Part shown: positions 7,876 through 10,624 of the stretch, piece after piece
Position numbering within the stretch: the stretch's first letter is position 1
Layout of the letters: each line of letters opens with the position of its first letter
From: Fragilaria radians
Lineage: Eukaryota; Bacillariophyta; Fragilariophyceae; Fragilariales; Fragilariaceae
Direction: 5' to 3'
Assembly: GCA_900642245.1 (NCBI GenBank)
Contig: CAAAJI010001300.1
Span: 1-10,624 of the forward strand
Length of the DNA: 10,624 bases
Made by a program: the position numbers and the translations under genes
The notes under the pieces: generated by a model
Database searches by the model: none
The model's input: the letters and a program-made list of their open reading frames with translations, nothing else
Told to the model about the DNA's origin: nothing

Positions 7876-8795
7876 ATTGCAATATCTTTTCTTGGATCTA
7901 AATTCATAGTATTACACTTGCCATGATAAGAAATGTATCGATTATGAAATAATTAGTTGTCAACATATTTATCATATCTTCAAAATTCTTTAAGTCTATA
8001 CAAAAAGTAATGAGAAACAACTAGTTACAAGCAAAAAGTACAACCTTGCACTCAATTCACTCCCTCTTCAAATTCCAAATGTTTACACTTTGGCTCAAAA
8101 CTTTGCTTCACTTATTAACAAATATTAGGACTAGACTTGAAGCTTTCACATTCCGTGAATACTGTTTTGACAATCAAAGATATCCAATCTTCCTTTTTTG
8201 CGTTTTAATTCAGAGTCTTCCCATCAATTAAGATTCCACACTTCAACTCCCTTTCTTCTCTACATATTCCATTTGAAGGAGAAAAGGAGAAACAATACGC
8301 TAATATGAAATCAACCATTTCACTTAGGTGTAAGCGTGATTAATACAAAGGCCAGGACTGAACAGAACAAATTCTAGATATTTTTCAAAAATGAAAACAT
8401 CATTGCTTAATTTAGTTTCCTATGGAAAATGCGGTCTGATAAAATTCCAAAAGTTAGCCTTTTCCCTACAAAGGAAGGTAACTACGGGCTAAGGATGAGC
8501 AATTTGGGATTGCAGTTTGCTGTCTTGATAAGGATGCATCAGCTCATTCCACATTATCTTTCAGATTTAATCAGATTTACGGTTAAGGTTCTTGGAGAAA
8601 TATTTTCCAGAAATAGGCATGCAAATGAGTCTATTCATATTCTCATAAGTCATGTTAGGTTGCCTTACTCAAGAACTTGGCCCAGAGCATCAAAGTTTTT
8701 TTCCTTTCAAACACATTCGCAAAAATATCGAAAGTAAGAAAGCTATTACATTTCACTTTCATTTTAATTCTAGATATAACTTTAGGCTGCCAAAC
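7876..8795. other. Intergenic region before the RecQ gene, no recognised gene
   Basis: AT-rich. The only long frame is 8429-8737 on the + strand (102 codons, ATG to TAA), with no recognisable domain and no supporting neighbour. It would end 59 nt from the stop codon of the RecQ gene, tail to tail. Chance is the simplest explanation. Minus-strand translation of 8040-8230 also gives short peptide-like text with several stops, not recognised. The part next to 8796 should hold the RecQ 3' UTR. Confidence 0.4.
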
Positions 8796-9335
8796 CTAAC
8801 CCACAAATTCTAGCTCTTCCTCGCTGTCACTTTCATCATCCCAAAGGATATCTGTCTCATCATTACTTTCACATTGAGAAACCACATCCTCTACATCAAG
8901 TACTTTCTCTTCCTCCTCTTCGGAATGAACCAAATCAACTGTAATTCTAGATCTCTTGGTCTGAATAGATTCCGAGGAATATTTTCGCTTCTTGGTAGGC
9001 TTAGTAGAAGAAGCGACCATAGTCAATGCATTTGATGTGACCGAAACAGTACGAGGCTTTTTACTAATCGATGACGAGTTTGAAGCGTCATGGATTGGCA
9101 AATGAAGAGATACGGATAGAGACTTGGAAGCCACCATTCTTGACACATTTTCTCCCACGACAATGTATACACAATTTCTAGACGTAATGAAGAATGGCAA
9201 ATTTAGAGTATGGAAAAAGGTATGAAGCATCATTGGTACGGTAAGTGTCACTTACGAGTATTTGTTGGATACCACAATGGGGTGTAATATTTCTTCTACA
9301 AGCAGCATAACGACAATTCGTTCGCATTCATCGAC

Positions 9336-9338
9336 TCA
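9336..9338 (-). other. In-frame TGA in the RQC-region exon of the RecQ gene
   Basis: With acceptor CAG at 9372-9370, the exon reads CLRENPPHKDL, stop, VDECERIVVMLLVEEILHP. Both sides look like RecQ protein in one frame, so the TGA appears to be a point mutation of a Ser or Thr-type codon. A later acceptor (GAG, ending just after the TGA at 9335) would remove it but also the conserved RENPPHKDL part, would not use a CAG/TAG site, and would change the phase. Confidence 0.7.
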
Positions 9339-9964
9339 TAAATCTTTATGAGGAGGATTCTCTCGAAGACTGTAATAGGATGAGGCCATGAGATACAATT
9401 CTACGAAACGCAACAGAATACAAATTCTACGTACCAAGAAAGTGTAGGCGACTTGGTTCTCCATTCCTTGACTATCATGGCCAACGTTAGCTTTTCTTTG
9501 CTTTTAGCTTGCATCATTTTCAATAATGTTCTCACATGTTCTGAAACGTCTCTACATGTTGATGTGATTCCTTCGTTTTGCTTATGTACGGCAGATGGGT
9601 CAGAACTATTCGGCTCGCCCAATTTAGCCATGAGTATCGCGCGGCATACTGCATCATTACCATGGGCTTGTCCATACCGTATCATAGGCCAAAAGCTGGA
9701 GCGTTCAGCACTAGTACCACTAATCATGGCAAGAATTTTGGGAACATCCCTTGGAGAGTACCATAGGACACAGTCAGCAGGAAGGCCATCCCGACCCGCA
9801 CGACCTGATTCTTGATAATAGGCTTCAAGTGTTTTGGATATAGAGTGATGCAATACAAAGCGAACATCTGGTTTGTTGATGCCCAGACCGAAAGCTATTG
9901 TTGCCACGACGACTTGAATCTTGTTTCGCATCCAGGAATTGTGAATTTTATACTTTGTTGTGGC

Positions 9965-9966
9965 AG
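9965..9966 (-). other. Frameshift in the second RecA lobe of the RecQ gene
   Basis: Upstream the frame reads KISAAAY and ends at TAT 9969-9967. Downstream the conserved frame resumes as ATTKYKIHNSWMRNK from GCC 9964-9962. The two nt between (C9966, T9965 on the minus strand) leave the phase wrong by one. The usual YHA[GND]L... stretch between motifs IV and V is also about four residues short, which fits a small deletion such as 13 nt. No GT...AG pair nearby repairs the phase. Confidence 0.75.
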
Positions 9967-10624
9967 ATACGCAGCGGCCGAAATTTTGTTATGTTTCAAT
10001 TGCTTTGCAACGTCATCCGCTTCCTTTCGAGAAAATGTGTAGACGATACCCGCATGTGTGGGATAATTCTGTTGAATGTATTGAACCATCTGCTCTATCA
10101 GTTTGTCTTTTGTATCTGGCTTACAACGCACAGAATACTTCAAGTTGGGTCGATTTGCCGATGAACGTAAAAAAATGTGATTAGGGTTCAATCGAAGGAT
10201 TTGACAAACATCCTTCCGGACAGGATCCGATGCTGTGGCAGTGAGTGCCAAGAGCGGGATATGCGGAAAGGTTTCCTTTAATTTTCCCAATTGTGCATAG
10301 TCTGGTCGAAAATCATGGCCCCATTGCGTGGCACAATGAGCCTCATCAATGACAAAGCGCCCCAGTCGACCCTGATTGTTCAATTCCTGTAATTGATGGA
10401 TGAAAACCTTGGATTTGTGAATTTGTTCCGGTGTAACGAAAATCATACAAACACCACCATCTGGATTTTTGACCCGACTCCATTGTTTCTGTTGCTGTGG
10501 CGCATTTCCTTTGGATGACGACGTTCGACTTGCCGACGTAAAGGAAATAGCACTGTTGGAGCAGAATTGGTTCATTTGTTCCTCTTGGTCTTGAATAAGC
10601 GACAATAAGGGGGAGACAACGACT

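Larger units (their letters stand above)
8796..10624 (-). pseudogene. RecQ-family DNA helicase (RECQL-like), 5'-truncated by the window, with two frame lesions
   Basis: RecQ enzymes are nuclear 3'-5' DNA helicases of recombination and repair. Exons on the minus strand: 10624-9435, 9369-9256 and 9177-8796; introns of 65 and 78 nt are GT...AG and keep phase. The N-terminus with Walker A lies outside. Visible in order: motif Ia VVVSPLLSLIQDQ (10623-10585), VTPEQIHKSK, DEAH at 10347-10336 within FVIDEAHCATQWGHDFRPDY, LLALTATASDP (III), GIVYTFSRKEAD (IV), VVVATIAFGLGINKPDVRF (V), YYQESGRAGRDG (VI), then a zinc/winged-helix region (DECERIVVMLLVEEILHP, YIVVGENVSRMV). The tail has a basic KPTKKRK...KRSR segment, a possible nuclear signal, and an acidic Ser/Glu/Asp-rich end. 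The frame shifts at 9965/9966, and a TGA interrupts at 9336-9338. Only two of the zinc-site cysteines are seen. Motifs and splice sites are otherwise well kept, so loss is recent or the lesions are sequence errors. Confidence 0.85.

Noticed and set aside
8429..8737. 102-codon + strand frame as a gene
   Set aside because: No family resemblance, no introns, no conserved partner, and a length reachable by chance among six frames of 10 kb.
9453..9815. 120-codon + strand frame opposite the RecQ gene
   Set aside because: It is antisense to a strong helicase motif region; the minus-strand frame explains the sequence.
9951..9970. An 18-nt GT...AG micro-intron at the RecQ frameshift
   Set aside because: 18 nt is a multiple of three and would not restore the reading frame; it is also far shorter than the 65-78-nt introns seen here.
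1..10624. tRNA, rRNA, CRISPR or bacterial-type regulatory elements
   Set aside because: None seen on either strand; the spliced genes mark the DNA as eukaryotic nuclear.

Overview
The window looks like nuclear DNA of a unicellular stramenopile alga, most likely a diatom. It is AT-rich, its introns are short (about 65-78 nt, GT...AG), and it holds a decayed Copia-type gag of the kind I associate with diatom CoDi retrotransposons. The species cannot be named from the sequence alone. There is no sign of bacterial operons, ribosome binding sites, CRISPR arrays or RNA genes.

Layout. (i) Positions 1-5900 are a tandem duplication with a period of about 3.66 kb. Each unit holds one gene for a protein with two HMG boxes and a Tyr/Pro-rich tail: gene A (583-2139, four exons, 449 aa) and gene B (4242-5663, three exons, 428 aa), both on the + strand. 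Both have an 11-residue tail repeat; it is expanded to seven units in A and is short and degenerate in B. A also has an extra exon segment with a third intron, and an in-frame stop 36 codons before the position that ends B. The duplicated block includes about 300-400 bp upstream of each start and about 200 bp after each stop. (ii) Positions 5900-7875 are a graveyard of decayed repeats: a Copia-type gag relic on the minus strand (6483-6909), a 60-codon open relic beside it (7076-7255, minus), and two diverged arms in inverted orientation (about 6070-6480 and 7320-7875). (iii) Positions 7876-8795 hold nothing recognisable. (iv) Positions 8796-10624 on the minus strand are a RecQ-family DNA helicase, cut at its 5' end by the window edge. 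Its splice sites and helicase motifs are intact, but it carries a frameshift in the second helicase lobe, an in-frame TGA in the RQC region and a broken zinc-cysteine pattern, so it reads as a recently inactivated gene (or one with assembly errors).

The HMG-box pair probably acts as chromatin architectural or DNA-bending factors. The RecQ gene is an unrelated neighbour. The most interesting material is the fast, asymmetric evolution of the HMG duplicates (tail-repeat expansion, exon/intron indel, premature stop, and a near-identical tract around exon 2) and the well preserved but broken RecQ.
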